Origin: Hyphomicrobiales bacterium
Lineage (GTDB): Bacteria > Pseudomonadota > Alphaproteobacteria > Rhizobiales > OSC116
DNA length: 63,259 nt
Reading direction: 5' to 3'
Assembly (NCBI GenBank): GCA_002401855.1
Contig: NVUH01000018.1
Location: forward strand, 2,995-66,253
This document shows, in pieces, positions 36,681-45,527 of this stretch (the stretch's first letter is position 1; every line of letters begins with the position of its first letter). The position numbers were made by a program, and so were the translations under genes. A model generated the notes under the pieces. It worked only from the letters and a program-made list of their open reading frames with translations. It made no database searches and was not told the DNA's origin.

Positions 36681-36849
36681 TCACCTCCTTATTTTCACTT
36701 GACCCACATTACCATCAACAATCAATTTATCACCAACATTTATCGCGTCAAACGCACCCGCAGCATTCACCACCGCAGGTAGACCAAATTCTCGCGCCAC
36801 CAAAACACCACTGGCACTCAATTTACCGGCCCAAAATATATAAATATTT
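36681..36849 (-). pseudogene. fragment of a PEP-utilising-enzyme swivel (phosphohistidine) domain
   Basis: On the minus strand, open from an in-frame stop near 36849 down to TGA 36681, the reading is FWAGKLSASGVLVAREFGLP, then AVVNAAGAFDAINVGDKLI and VDGNVGQVKI. This is the C-terminal end of the mobile domain found in PEP synthase, PPDK and related enzymes (normally SHAAIVARE...IPAVVG...DGD.VTVDG). No start codon with a ribosome site opens it, and the catalytic His is replaced by Ser (ASGVLVARE). It reads as what is left of a larger gene upstream of the VOC gene. Confidence 0.7.
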
Positions 36850-36909
36850 TATATCAATCTCCTTCAATTATAGGTTGATTATAAGCCAATAAATGTTGAA
36901 TATGTCGAT

Positions 36910-37959
36910 ATGAATCAATCCGAACTGCGACGACAAATAATTCATTCCGCCGACGAAACAAGTTTTTCAGGCGTGGTTAACCTCACCCAAAACACCCACC
37001 AAATTTTTAATTTTTGCGCCGGCCATGCCGACCGCAATAAACAACTACCCAACAATATCAACACCAAATTCGGCCTCGCCTCCATCACCAAATTCTTCAC
37101 CGCTTTGGCCACACTCAAATATGTCGAACGCGGCATCATCAAACTCGATACAAAGCTAGGTGATGTCATAAACATTGCCCTGCCCAACTATGCCAAAACC
37201 GCCACATTCAGGCATCTGCTCACCCATACATCAGGCATACCCGATTATTATGACGAAGATTTAATAGAAGAAGATGGCACATTTAACCTGTCAATCCCGT
37301 GGCACGATTTACGCCGCCCGATGGATTACATTCCCGTCCTACCCAATCTACCCATAAAATTTAAAGCTGGCCAAAAATATCAATATAACAATGGCGGCTA
37401 TATATTGCTCGGCATTGCGCTCGAAGCCCTCTCTAACAATCTATTTTCCCATGTCATTCAAACCGAAATCCTTAACCCGCTCAACATGCAAAATACTGGC
37501 TTTTATGCCTTTGATGCTCTGCCATTAAACACCGCCATTGGCTACATCGAAAAACCAGATGGCACATGGCGAACCAACCAAGCCGCACTGCCTTTCATTG
37601 GCGCGTCAGATGGTGGCATTTATTCAGATATTGCAGATTTAAATAAATTATGGCAAGGCTTTTGGGCAGACAAAATCGTCTCGCAATCAACCATAAATGA
37701 CATCATCCATCCACATGTTTTGCGCAACCCAAATGACCAAGAAAAACATTATGGCTTGGGCATATACATCAATCAACAAGCAAACAACACCAATCGATAT
37801 TTGCTAATCGGCGGCGATGCAGGGGTCAGTGCCTTCAGTGATTATTGGCAAGCCTCAAAACATCAAATCTCCGTCCTATCCAATAATGCCAAGGGCATGT
37901 GGCCATTGGTTGAAATTTTACAAAACCACATAAACAATTTGCAAAATTACCAAGAATAA
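36910..37959 (+). CDS. serine beta-lactamase-fold hydrolase (class C/penicillin-binding-like)
   Basis: This 349-residue protein has the Ser58-x-x-Lys61 motif (LASITKFF), HLLTHTSGIPDYYDED, YQYNNGGY as the Tyr-x-Asn element, and a late HYGLGI-like site. There is no signal peptide, unlike resistance beta-lactamases, so it is more likely a cytosolic esterase or peptidase of this fold than an antibiotic-resistance enzyme. No good ribosome site precedes ATG 36910. Confidence 0.82.
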   Translation: MNQSELRRQIIHSADETSFSGVVNLTQNTHQIFNFCAGHADRNKQLPNNINTKFGLASITKFFTALATLKYVERGIIKLDTKLGDVINIALPNYAKTATFRHLLTHTSGIPDYYDEDLIEEDGTFNLSIPWHDLRRPMDYIPVLPNLPIKFKAGQKYQYNNGGYILLGIALEALSNNLFSHVIQTEILNPLNMQNTGFYAFDALPLNTAIGYIEKPDGTWRTNQAALPFIGASDGGIYSDIADLNKLWQGFWADKIVSQSTINDIIHPHVLRNPNDQEKHYGLGIYINQQANNTNRYLLIGGDAGVSAFSDYWQASKHQISVLSNNAKGMWPLVEILQNHINNLQNYQE

Positions 37960-37999
37960 CGTTAACATAAACAATATAACAACTATAAAGGGATAAAAA

Positions 38000-38416
38000 A
38001 TGAATTTATTACATTTAATGGTACGGGTTTTAGACGTCGAAAAATCACTTAAATTTTACGAAATTTTTGGCCTAAAAGAAGTCCGCCGTCACGATAATGA
38101 AGGTGGTCGTTTCTCGCTCATTTTTATCGGCGATGGCAAATCAGATTTTCTGGTCGAGTTGACCCATAACTGGGATGAAACAAAGCCTTATGGCGATGGC
38201 AAATCATTCGGCCACATAGCCATTGGTGTTGCAAACATCATGGAAACTTGTGACCGTTGCGAAGCTGAAGGCCATACAATCTTGCGCCCGCCGCGCGATG
38301 GCCATATGGCATTTGTAAAATCTCCCGATGGCATTTCAATCGAAGTGCTGCAAAATGGTGATTCAATGGAAGTGCCCGAAAAATGGGCCAATTATGAGAA
38401 TGTTGGCAGCTGGTAA
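38000..38416 (+). CDS. gloA: glyoxalase I (lactoylglutathione lyase)
   Basis: The protein closely follows bacterial GlxI, which isomerises the hemithioacetal of methylglyoxal and glutathione. All four metal ligands are visible at near-canonical spacing: His5 (NLLHLMVRV), Glu53 (VELTHNW), His72 (SFGHIAIGV) and Glu115 (ISIEVLQ). Length 138 is normal. AAAGGGATAAAAA precedes the ATG. The partner glyoxalase II is at 48.1 kb. Confidence 0.9.
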   Translation: MNLLHLMVRVLDVEKSLKFYEIFGLKEVRRHDNEGGRFSLIFIGDGKSDFLVELTHNWDETKPYGDGKSFGHIAIGVANIMETCDRCEAEGHTILRPPRDGHMAFVKSPDGISIEVLQNGDSMEVPEKWANYENVGSW

Positions 38417-38432
38417 GCCACCACACAAAATG

Positions 38433-38468
38433 AAAAAGCGCCCAGATTAACTTCTGAGCGCTTTTTTT
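38433..38468. terminator. bidirectional terminator between gloA and the DoxX-like gene
   Basis: AAAAAGCGC (38433-38441) pairs with GCGCTTTTT (38458-38466), with an inner CAGA/TCTG stem; T runs stand on both strands. It serves the convergent gloA (plus) and DoxX-like gene (minus). Confidence 0.88.
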
Positions 38469-38475
38469 AAACAGA

Positions 38476-38832
38476 TTATTTCAGAATATCTTTACGACGT
38501 TTTACAAATATAATCGCCGCAAATATCGCCAATACCAATGCAGGTATTGCCATCGAAATTGGTGTGTAATTCACATGGAAATAAATCGCACCCGCCATAA
38601 TGATAAACAGGCCAGCCGCAGCCAAGCCCGATAATTTACGCACCCAAATGCCAATGCCTCCTGCAATTTCACAGGCGCCAATAAAATAACCAAACCATAT
38701 CGGCAAACCCATCATGCCAAATGAGGCATGCATTTGCTCAGCACCCGATAATTTCATGCCGCCTGCCGCCACAAAAGCAAATGTCGTGAGCGCCATCATG
38801 GCCAAAAAGCCGTATTTTTTCACATTTTCCAT
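38476..38832 (-). CDS. DoxX-like small membrane protein
   Basis: Four membrane helices in 118 residues, with FVAAGGMKLSG and GYFIGACEIAGGIGIWV, as in DoxX-like proteins. AAGGA lies seven bases before ATG 38832. This copy is separate from the one in the buf operon; function unknown. It is divergent from the LysR gene and may be its target. Confidence 0.85.
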   Translation of the reverse strand: MENVKKYGFLAMMALTTFAFVAAGGMKLSGAEQMHASFGMMGLPIWFGYFIGACEIAGGIGIWVRKLSGLAAAGLFIIMAGAIYFHVNYTPISMAIPALVLAIFAAIIFVKRRKDILK

Positions 38833-38932
38833 TTTCAATCCTTAATTGATTTGATTTACACACTATAATTAACTATTTTCATAAATTATAGTGATATATT
38901 TTAATAAACATCATAACTACAGGTTATTAATA

Positions 38933-39814
38933 ATGACACTCGATCAACTGCTCATGCTCACCACAGTCATCGATCTTGGCAATGTACAAGCTGCCAGCCA
39001 AAAGCTCAACAAAACCCAACCTGCCATCAGCAAAGGCCTAAAACAGCTCGAAACACAGTTACAAATCAATATCTTAGATCGTAGCGAATATAGGCTTAAA
39101 CTCACCCCTGAGGGCAAACAAGTCTATAGCCATGCCAAGCGCATCTTGGCCGAGACTGACATATTACAACAAGTCACCACTCATTTATCTCAGGGCAACG
39201 AATCCGAGGTCAGCATCGCCATTGATGGCGCCTTCGATTCAGCTCAATTAACTCCAATATTTGCCAAAATTCAAAACAAATTCCCCCATACCAGCCTAAT
39301 CATCCGCCAAGAATATCTGACAGGCGCATTCAATCGGTTAATCAATGACGAAGTTGACATCGCCATCAGCTTAAAAGAAAGCGCTTTGATTAAACGCCAA
39401 CCGCTTGATTATCTATATTTAAATGTCCAATCGCTCATCACCGTCGCCAACCCCAATATATTACGACGCCATACAAACCTCACATCAGTAGAGCAACTTA
39501 AATCCGAATATCTCATTATGTTGCAAGATTCAGGCAGCCTCACCAAAGGTTTTGAATTCGGGGTATTGGATGGCCAGCGCAAATATTATGTTAATGACTT
39601 TGCCACCAAAAAGCAGCTCATTGTCAATGATGTGGGTTGGGGTAAATTACCCGAATATATGATGCAAACCGAGTTAGATAACGGCAATTTGGTCATCATC
39701 ACCCCTGAAGGCAATGAAAATAGAATAGACATTGAATATTACGCCATAAAGAAAAAAATCCTCGGGCCCATCGGCACATATTTATGGCAAACTTTGGCCA
39801 AATCATTTGGTTAA
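38933..39814 (+). CDS. LysR-family transcriptional regulator
   Basis: The winged-helix domain at the N-terminus (MTLDQLLMLTTVIDLGNVQA, then ASQKLNKTQPAISKGLKQLE) is followed by a periplasmic-binding-like effector domain with short extent. ATG at 38933 gives the normal LTTR opening; the longer frame from 38891 adds 14 unusual residues. It is transcribed away from the DoxX-like gene, the usual LTTR-target geometry. The end overlaps the convergent LysR gene by 12 bases. Confidence 0.9.
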   Translation: MTLDQLLMLTTVIDLGNVQAASQKLNKTQPAISKGLKQLETQLQINILDRSEYRLKLTPEGKQVYSHAKRILAETDILQQVTTHLSQGNESEVSIAIDGAFDSAQLTPIFAKIQNKFPHTSLIIRQEYLTGAFNRLINDEVDIAISLKESALIKRQPLDYLYLNVQSLITVANPNILRRHTNLTSVEQLKSEYLIMLQDSGSLTKGFEFGVLDGQRKYYVNDFATKKQLIVNDVGWGKLPEYMMQTELDNGNLVIITPEGNENRIDIEYYAIKKKILGPIGTYLWQTLAKSFG

Positions 39815-40687
39815 AAATTCAACCAATCTCTTGGTCAGGCTATTTTTTTGCGTATTTGGCGGCCACACCGCATGCACGGGAACTTCTTTCATTTTCCACT
39901 GCGGCAACAGCGAAATCAGCTCACCTTTTTGCAACCTATCGCCAAACAAAAAAGCCGGTGGGCTAACAATACCAAGCCCTTTACAGGCCAAATGCTGCGC
40001 CGCTTCAACATTATCCACCACAATGCTTGGCTTATATTCCAGCACAAATTCTTCACCCTCATCCAAAATAAATATCTTATTCATCGGCCGTTGTGCAATG
40101 CCAATAAAATCCCAATCCGCAAGGTCATTAGGGTGGTTAATATCTGCCAAATCCACACCTCTTTTGGCAATATAATCTGGTGACGCCATAACAATCGAGT
40201 GTAACATATCAATCTTCTTCACCATCAGGCGGCTGTCAGGCAAAGTGCCAATGCGAATGGCAAGATCAATGCCTTCGGCGATGATATTATGGTGCAAATC
40301 ACTAAATTGAATGTCGATATCCACTTTGGGATGCGCATGCGAAAAATCAGCAATATGAGTTAAAAAATAACTGTCCGAACAGGTCGAAGGCATGGTGATT
40401 TTTAAACTGCCAATCAACGTCTCGCCCGTGCCCATCACCTTATCTAAGCCGCTATCCACAGCATCCAGCATAGCCTTAGCCGATAAATATAATATGTCAC
40501 CATCATGGGTCAACGACAAACGCCGCGTCGAACGATATAGCAAAGCCAAACCCAGTTTATTTTCCAATTTAGATATATGATGACTAACCACCGAAGGCGT
40601 TAAATTCAACTCCAATGCCGCAGCTTTAAAACTGCCTTTATCCACCACTGTGGCAAAAATCGCCAAAGCTTTAAGCTGGTCAATCAT
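39803..40687 (-). CDS. LysR-family transcriptional regulator, likely controlling the LysE gene
   Basis: LTTR of 294 residues: helix-turn-helix in FATVVDKGSFKAAALELNLT and PSVVSHHISKLENKLG, then an effector domain (SDLHHNIIAEGIDLAIRIG). It belongs to the CrgA/PA2220 type. It is divergent from a LysE exporter (40780), an ArgP-LysE-like arrangement, so regulation of export is a reasonable inference. No clear ribosome site before ATG. Confidence 0.9.
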   Translation of the reverse strand: MIDQLKALAIFATVVDKGSFKAAALELNLTPSVVSHHISKLENKLGLALLYRSTRRLSLTHDGDILYLSAKAMLDAVDSGLDKVMGTGETLIGSLKITMPSTCSDSYFLTHIADFSHAHPKVDIDIQFSDLHHNIIAEGIDLAIRIGTLPDSRLMVKKIDMLHSIVMASPDYIAKRGVDLADINHPNDLADWDFIGIAQRPMNKIFILDEGEEFVLEYKPSIVVDNVEAAQHLACKGLGIVSPPAFLFGDRLQKGELISLLPQWKMKEVPVHAVWPPNTQKNSLTKRLVEFLTK

Positions 40688-40779
40688 TATATCATAATTT
40701 CGAATAGTTAAATTTGATTATACTATATTTTAATTTATTACATTTGCAATTATAATTCAAATCAACAATAGGAAGTTAT

Positions 40780-41379
40780 ATGCAAATTTATTTCGCCATG
40801 CTGGTTTTCGCCTTTACCATGGCCATTTCTCCAGGCGCAGGCAACATTGTGGCATTATCAAACGCCGCCAATCACGGCTATAAAAACACCATCTTGTTTA
40901 TTTTGGGCAATGTCAGTGGGTTTGTCGTATTATTCATCACCCTAAATTTAGCCTTAAGCGAGATTAACCTCAAAAACAGCATGGCCTTGCAGGCTTTGGG
41001 TTATTTAGGCGCGGCATTTCTCATTTATATCGGCTATAAAATCGCCACATCCGCCCCCGATATCAGCATCAAACAACAAAATAAACGCGGCTTTTTGCAA
41101 GGTGCCATTTTACAATGGCTCAACCCCAAAGCGTGGATTGTCAGCTTAGCGTCTGTCTCGGCCTTCGGCCTGACAGGCCACACCACCCAAATCATAATTT
41201 TTGCAGTTATTTATTTTGTGATCGGCGCAATTTCATTATCCGCTTGGGCGTTTGTCGGCAGTAAAATGCAGCAAATTCTTAAAAACCCGCAACATCTCAA
41301 ACTGTTCAACCGCACCATGGGCGGCCTGCTCATTTTTCTAGCGCTGTATTTAATGTATAATCTGGCAGCAGGCAGTTAA
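40780..41379 (+). CDS. LysE/RhtB-family amino acid or metabolite exporter
   Basis: Six helices in 199 residues with the family signature SPGAGNIVALSNAANHGYKN near the start and LQWLNPKAWIVSLASVSAF in the middle. LysE/RhtB proteins export basic amino acids, homoserine, threonine or cysteine; the substrate is unknown. AATAGGAAGTTAT precedes the ATG. The 3' end overlaps the convergent DUF1697 gene by four bases. Confidence 0.9.
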   Translation: MQIYFAMLVFAFTMAISPGAGNIVALSNAANHGYKNTILFILGNVSGFVVLFITLNLALSEINLKNSMALQALGYLGAAFLIYIGYKIATSAPDISIKQQNKRGFLQGAILQWLNPKAWIVSLASVSAFGLTGHTTQIIIFAVIYFVIGAISLSAWAFVGSKMQQILKNPQHLKLFNRTMGGLLIFLALYLMYNLAAGS

Positions 41380-41903
41380 CCCGCAAGTTCGATAAGTTTT
41401 TTAACCGTGCGCAAATTGCGAGCCGTGGTTTTCACTCCCAACAACCGATCAATCTTAGCCGCAAGTTTAGATTTCCCCGCGCCTTCCGCACAATGCAAAT
41501 AAAACAGTTTGTCAGTTAATTTAAACGCGTCATCTGGTTTCAACAAAGCCTCAATCTCGTCTATTTTAGCATGCGTCGCGGCTTGCTTCAAAAAATAAAA
41601 ATAGACAAATTTTTCTTCCACAAAATCTAAATCCAACCCATCAAAAGCTGCCCGCAAATCTGCCTTATCCAACACAAATACCGGTGGCGCAAACCCGTGA
41701 CTGGCCGCAATAGCTTCGCTCATTTTAACGCCCATTGCCGCCTTATCAGTCTCAACGCTTTCAAACGCCACATTGCCACTCTGTATATAAGTGCGCACAT
41801 TTTCATAGCCCAACGCACCACAAATCTCTTTTAAATCAGCCATTTTTATCAGGTTATTGCCACCAACATTAATCGCCCGCAGCAAGCCAATATAGGTCAT
41901 CAT
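41376..41903 (-). CDS. DUF1697 family protein
   Basis: This 175-residue protein opens MMTYIGLLRAINVGGNNLIK and has the family line LGYENVRTYIQSGNVAFES. DUF1697 is a widespread soluble family without an assigned function. It overlaps the upstream gamma-glutamylcyclotransferase-like gene by four bases (ATGA), so it is the second gene of that pair. Confidence 0.88.
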   Translation of the reverse strand: MMTYIGLLRAINVGGNNLIKMADLKEICGALGYENVRTYIQSGNVAFESVETDKAAMGVKMSEAIAASHGFAPPVFVLDKADLRAAFDGLDLDFVEEKFVYFYFLKQAATHAKIDEIEALLKPDDAFKLTDKLFYLHCAEGAGKSKLAAKIDRLLGVKTTARNLRTVKKLIELAG

Positions 41904-42448
41904 TTCTGAATTTCCTTCACCAGCTCACTCAATTTACCAAGCTGCTCATCATCAATATTCAAATCTAACAATGTTTCATGGCTGTTAAACAAATAATCAC
42001 TATTCGCCCCACGACAACCAGAAGCCACAGCAATAATTTCAGCCTGTTGCTCAAGTGTCAAACCACCTGCATATTGTTTATGGTCTTGTGTTGCCACATA
42101 ACATAATGCCATTTGCCGCCCATGGCCTATTATATCCAACGGATGCAAAACCTCAATATAGACATCATTTACCAGCTCACGCTCCCGCAAATATTCCATC
42201 ACCTCAGCTTTATTTTCAGATGCAATTTTAAACGCCATTCCAGTGGTTTCTCCACCCGCATCAAGCCCCAAAACCAAACCTTGCTCTTCAGGCGTGCCAC
42301 GGTAAATGGTCGAATAAATACAAAAGCTGCGTTGATAGCCCACGCATTTTGCAGGCGCTTTTTCGATATATTCAAACCCAGGCCGCCACATAAGCGAGCC
42401 ATAACCAAATATCCATAAATCATCAATGTCGCTAAAATCAATCTGCAT
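41900..42448 (-). CDS. ChaC-like gamma-glutamylcyclotransferase
   Basis: 182 residues with the family opening WIFGYGSLMWRPGF and the catalytic Glu in RERELVNDVYIEV; ChaC proteins cleave glutathione to 5-oxoproline and Cys-Gly. A role in glutathione turnover fits the glyoxalase genes in the window, but the local partner is tyrC upstream (three bases) and DUF1697 downstream. Confidence 0.87.
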   Translation of the reverse strand: MQIDFSDIDDLWIFGYGSLMWRPGFEYIEKAPAKCVGYQRSFCIYSTIYRGTPEEQGLVLGLDAGGETTGMAFKIASENKAEVMEYLRERELVNDVYIEVLHPLDIIGHGRQMALCYVATQDHKQYAGGLTLEQQAEIIAVASGCRGANSDYLFNSHETLLDLNIDDEQLGKLSELVKEIQK

Positions 42449-42451
42449 GTT

Positions 42452-43387
42452 TCAATCTTTGTTTGGTGGTTTATCACGTCCAAAGTTAGGTTTGTCTGTC
42501 TCCTGCCCCGCTTCAACCAGTTCTTTCCTTATATCACGCGTGCGGTCAAAAACTTCATAAAGCGCATCGCCATCACCCCAGCGTATAATGCGTTGCAACG
42601 CCACCAAATCCTCAGTAAACCGCCCAAGCATTTCCAGCACTGCGTCTTTATTGTTCAAAAATATATCACGCCACATGGTCGGGTTAGATGCCGCCAAACG
42701 CGTAAAATCCCGAAAACCACCAGCCGAATATTTAATCACTTCGCTCTGCGTCACCTCTTCAACATCCGCCGCCGTGCCCACAATATTATAAGCAATCAAA
42801 TGCGGAATATGCGAGGTTATGGCCAACACTTTGTCATGATGCGCTGCATCCATAATCTCAACGTCACTACCACAAGCCTGCCAAAAGTCTTTCAGCTCAG
42901 CAAGCTTATCCTCATCCACCCCATCAAGCGGCGTAAGCACCGTCCAGCGGCTATCAAATAGCGTTGCAAAACCTGCATCAGGCCCCGATTGCTCAGTACC
43001 CGCAATCGGATGAGCGGGAATAAAATGAATGCCCATTTCAGGCGTCAAAAGCGGCTCAATCTGCGCAATCACCGCCGCCTTTACCGAGCCAACATCGCTC
43101 AATATCGCGCCTTTTTTCATCGCGCCCAAAAAGCTCTTAGCCACCTCGCCAAACACCCCAACAGGCACTGCCAATATCACCAAGTCAGCATCTTTCACCG
43201 CACTGGCAGCATCATCAGCAATCACATCACAAAGCTCAATCTCGCCTGCCCGTTTGCGCACATCTTCGCTCACATCATAACCAACCAATTTGGCAGCAAT
43301 ATGACGTTCTTTTATCACCCGCGTGAGCGAGCTGCCCAATAAGCCAAGCCCAATGATGCATATAGTTTCAAATTTAAAATTTTTCAT
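42452..43387 (-). CDS. tyrC: prephenate/arogenate dehydrogenase (TyrC family)
   Basis: This NAD(P)-dependent enzyme converts prephenate or arogenate to the tyrosine precursor. It has the Rossmann motif IGLGLLGSSL, then VILAVPVGVF, GSVKAAVIAQIEPL, HFIPAHPIAGTEQSGP (catalytic His), VDEDKLAEL and TSHIPHLIAYNIV, in 311 residues. It follows hisC and chorismate mutase in the order found in other Rhizobiales. Confidence 0.93.
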   Translation of the reverse strand: MKNFKFETICIIGLGLLGSSLTRVIKERHIAAKLVGYDVSEDVRKRAGEIELCDVIADDAASAVKDADLVILAVPVGVFGEVAKSFLGAMKKGAILSDVGSVKAAVIAQIEPLLTPEMGIHFIPAHPIAGTEQSGPDAGFATLFDSRWTVLTPLDGVDEDKLAELKDFWQACGSDVEIMDAAHHDKVLAITSHIPHLIAYNIVGTAADVEEVTQSEVIKYSAGGFRDFTRLAASNPTMWRDIFLNNKDAVLEMLGRFTEDLVALQRIIRWGDGDALYEVFDRTRDIRKELVEAGQETDKPNFGRDKPPNKD

Positions 43388-43393
43388 ATTCTC

Positions 43394-44494
43394 TTACAAT
43401 TTCATAAATGTCTCAAGCAGAGACAATACCAATTCATTCGCTTCATCAGACCCAATGGTATATCGCAACGCATTGGGAATATTGTAAGCCTCAAGTCTGC
43501 GTAATACAACGCCTTTAGAGCATAAATATCGGTCAGCTTCTTCGGCAGTTTTGCCTGTTCCATCAAAATGAATCAGCATAAAATTAGCATGTGTCGGCGT
43601 CACTTTAATGCCCAAGCCACTAAGCCGTTGGCTAATCACCCCAGCCCATTTCACATTATGATCAAGCGACATTTTCACAAAATCATCAGCAAAAACTGCA
43701 GCTGCACCAGCCACTTGCGCCGTTGCATTGACATTAAACGGCCCGCGTATGCGGCTCAACACAGCAATAATACCATCCGATGCATAGCACCAACCAACCC
43801 GCAACCCCGCCAAACCATAAAGCTTAGAGAATGTCCGCGTCATAATTACATTTTCATTGGCCTCAACCAAATCCACCCCGTCATGATAATCATCAGCCAA
43901 ACAAAATTCGGCATAAGCACTGTCAATCACCAATATAATGTCAGACCGCAAACCTTTATGCAGGCGGTTCAACTCACCCGCACCAATATATGTGCCTGTT
44001 GGGTTGCCAGGGTTGGCCAAATAAACCACCTTGGTTTTATCCGTCACGCAGGCCAACATATTGTCAACATCAACAGTAAAATCAACCTCATCGGCCACCA
44101 CCACAATGCCGCCATTGGCTTGAATCACATTCTTATAAACCAAAAACCCATATTGCGAGATGATCGCTTCATCGCCTTCAGCAATATAACCATTAGCAAT
44201 CAAGGTCAGCAGTTCGTCAGACCCGTTGCTACAAACAATTTTATCAGCGTTCAAGCCATGTTTTTTGGCGATCGCGTCACGTAATTTTGTCGAACCTGGA
44301 TCAGGATATTCATGTATATTATTGGCCAGCTCAGCCACCGCGTCCCGCGCTTGTTGCGGCGCACCATGCGGCGTTTCGTTAGACGCTAAATGATATAGTT
44401 TTTCGACGCCACTAAATTGACCGCCACCTGCTTTATAGGCGTTAATCTGCATAATTCCAGCTTTAGGAATAGGGGCTTTATCTAAATCACTCAT
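43394..44494 (-). CDS. hisC: histidinol-phosphate aminotransferase family, likely aromatic amino acid branch
   Basis: Fold type I PLP aminotransferase: LASNETPHG near the start, YPDPGSTKLRDAIAKKHGL, NPGNPTGTYIG, DSAYAEFC (PLP Asp) and the Schiff-base Lys in TRTFSKLYGLAGLRVGW. Sitting between chorismate mutase and tyrC it probably transaminates prephenate or phenylpyruvate as well as or instead of histidinol phosphate. MSDLDKAPIPKAGI from ATG 44494 fits the family start; ATG 44506 is the alternative. Confidence 0.92.
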   Translation of the reverse strand: MSDLDKAPIPKAGIMQINAYKAGGGQFSGVEKLYHLASNETPHGAPQQARDAVAELANNIHEYPDPGSTKLRDAIAKKHGLNADKIVCSNGSDELLTLIANGYIAEGDEAIISQYGFLVYKNVIQANGGIVVVADEVDFTVDVDNMLACVTDKTKVVYLANPGNPTGTYIGAGELNRLHKGLRSDIILVIDSAYAEFCLADDYHDGVDLVEANENVIMTRTFSKLYGLAGLRVGWCYASDGIIAVLSRIRGPFNVNATAQVAGAAAVFADDFVKMSLDHNVKWAGVISQRLSGLGIKVTPTHANFMLIHFDGTGKTAEEADRYLCSKGVVLRRLEAYNIPNALRYTIGSDEANELVLSLLETFMKL

Positions 44495-44521
44495 ACTCTT
44501 TACCATTTAATATTTTAATTC

Positions 44522-45328
44522 TTATACCTTGCCATAAATGCCAAGGAAATCCACAGCAATATCATTTTTTACAAATATTTTTTCAATGTCTCGCCAACAC
44601 TGGCTTTCTAAATTGGCAAAGGCCTTAATCACACAATAATTTATGCCTTCATATCCAAATTCTATGTTGGCCTCAAACCCAGCTTGCTTCAACAATTCCT
44701 GCGCATTCATAGCATCAGTTTTAGTCGCAACCACCGTATAATCATTAGCAACGGTCTTTAACGGCGCATGACCAAGCACAAACATATCAGGAAAATCTAG
44801 CCCATAGGCCTCACCATCATCCCAAAATGGCAACCGCGCAAATATTTGGCAACCCTGCCCAATGATTTTATGAAACGCCGCAAGGCTTTTCCCCTCAGCG
44901 GCCAATAAGACAATATCACTAGTCGGCGCTTTAATGCGGTCAAGCATTTCAGCCAATGTACTGCATTCAACAATTTCAATCACCGTACCATAAAAATACC
45001 GCGCCACGTCACGGTGCAACGGCTCGCCTTTCAATACAAACACTTTAAACGGGCATTGCAAATGGCTAAAAGTCGCGATCATTTCTCTAAATATGCGCTG
45101 CAAACTAGCCAACGGCAAACAACCTGTATGGTTGGCACTAAACCGCCGAAACATTTCAATTTCACGGTCAGCATGCATGGCGTTGACAATCGGCCCTTCG
45201 GCCGCTTTGGCATTTTGCACATTTTGCACAAGTTCGGCGCGGCTCATCAACAATCGATGAATCTCGCTATCAATCGCATCAATCTTCCCGCGTGTCTCAA
45301 GTAATGATATTTGTTTTTTATCGCTCAT
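44522..45328 (-). CDS. chorismate mutase (AroQ type) with a C-terminal extension
   Basis: The N-terminal about 90 residues are an AroQ helix bundle (TRGKIDAIDSEIHRLLMSRA, ASLQRIFREMIA), converting chorismate to prephenate. Residues about 95-268 form an extra domain (VFVLKGEPLHRDVARYFYGT, LAAEGKSLAAFHKIIGQG, NYCVIKAFANLESQCW) resembling a degenerate prephenate-dehydratase/ACT arrangement as seen in alphaproteobacterial chorismate mutases. First gene of the aromatic block; no strong ribosome site. Confidence 0.88.
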   Translation of the reverse strand: MSDKKQISLLETRGKIDAIDSEIHRLLMSRAELVQNVQNAKAAEGPIVNAMHADREIEMFRRFSANHTGCLPLASLQRIFREMIATFSHLQCPFKVFVLKGEPLHRDVARYFYGTVIEIVECSTLAEMLDRIKAPTSDIVLLAAEGKSLAAFHKIIGQGCQIFARLPFWDDGEAYGLDFPDMFVLGHAPLKTVANDYTVVATKTDAMNAQELLKQAGFEANIEFGYEGINYCVIKAFANLESQCWRDIEKIFVKNDIAVDFLGIYGKV

Positions 45329-45527
45329 AAAGGCAGTATCTTCTTCAATTCAGCTATATCTTAACAGTTTTTATCACTTTCATATGTTCACTGCAACATT
45401 ATACGTCAGCCATATCCATAAAAGAAATTGAATGAAAGCATAAAAACTTTTGTATTTTAATTCAATCATTGTAAAGCTATGCTACAAAAAATTTAAACCC
45501 AGATTTAAAAGTGCAGCGCGTTAAATT

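Noticed and set aside
36910-37959. Antibiotic-resistance beta-lactamase
   Set aside because: The catalytic motifs are present but there is no signal peptide and the context is metabolic, so a general serine hydrolase is more likely.
45329-45527. SAM-II-type riboswitch in the metX leader
   Set aside because: A SAM riboswitch is expected before metX in Alphaproteobacteria, and the leader has an ATTGAAT/ATTCAAT stem and GCTACAAAAAA, but I could not align it to the SAM-II pseudoknot core. A covariance-model search would decide.
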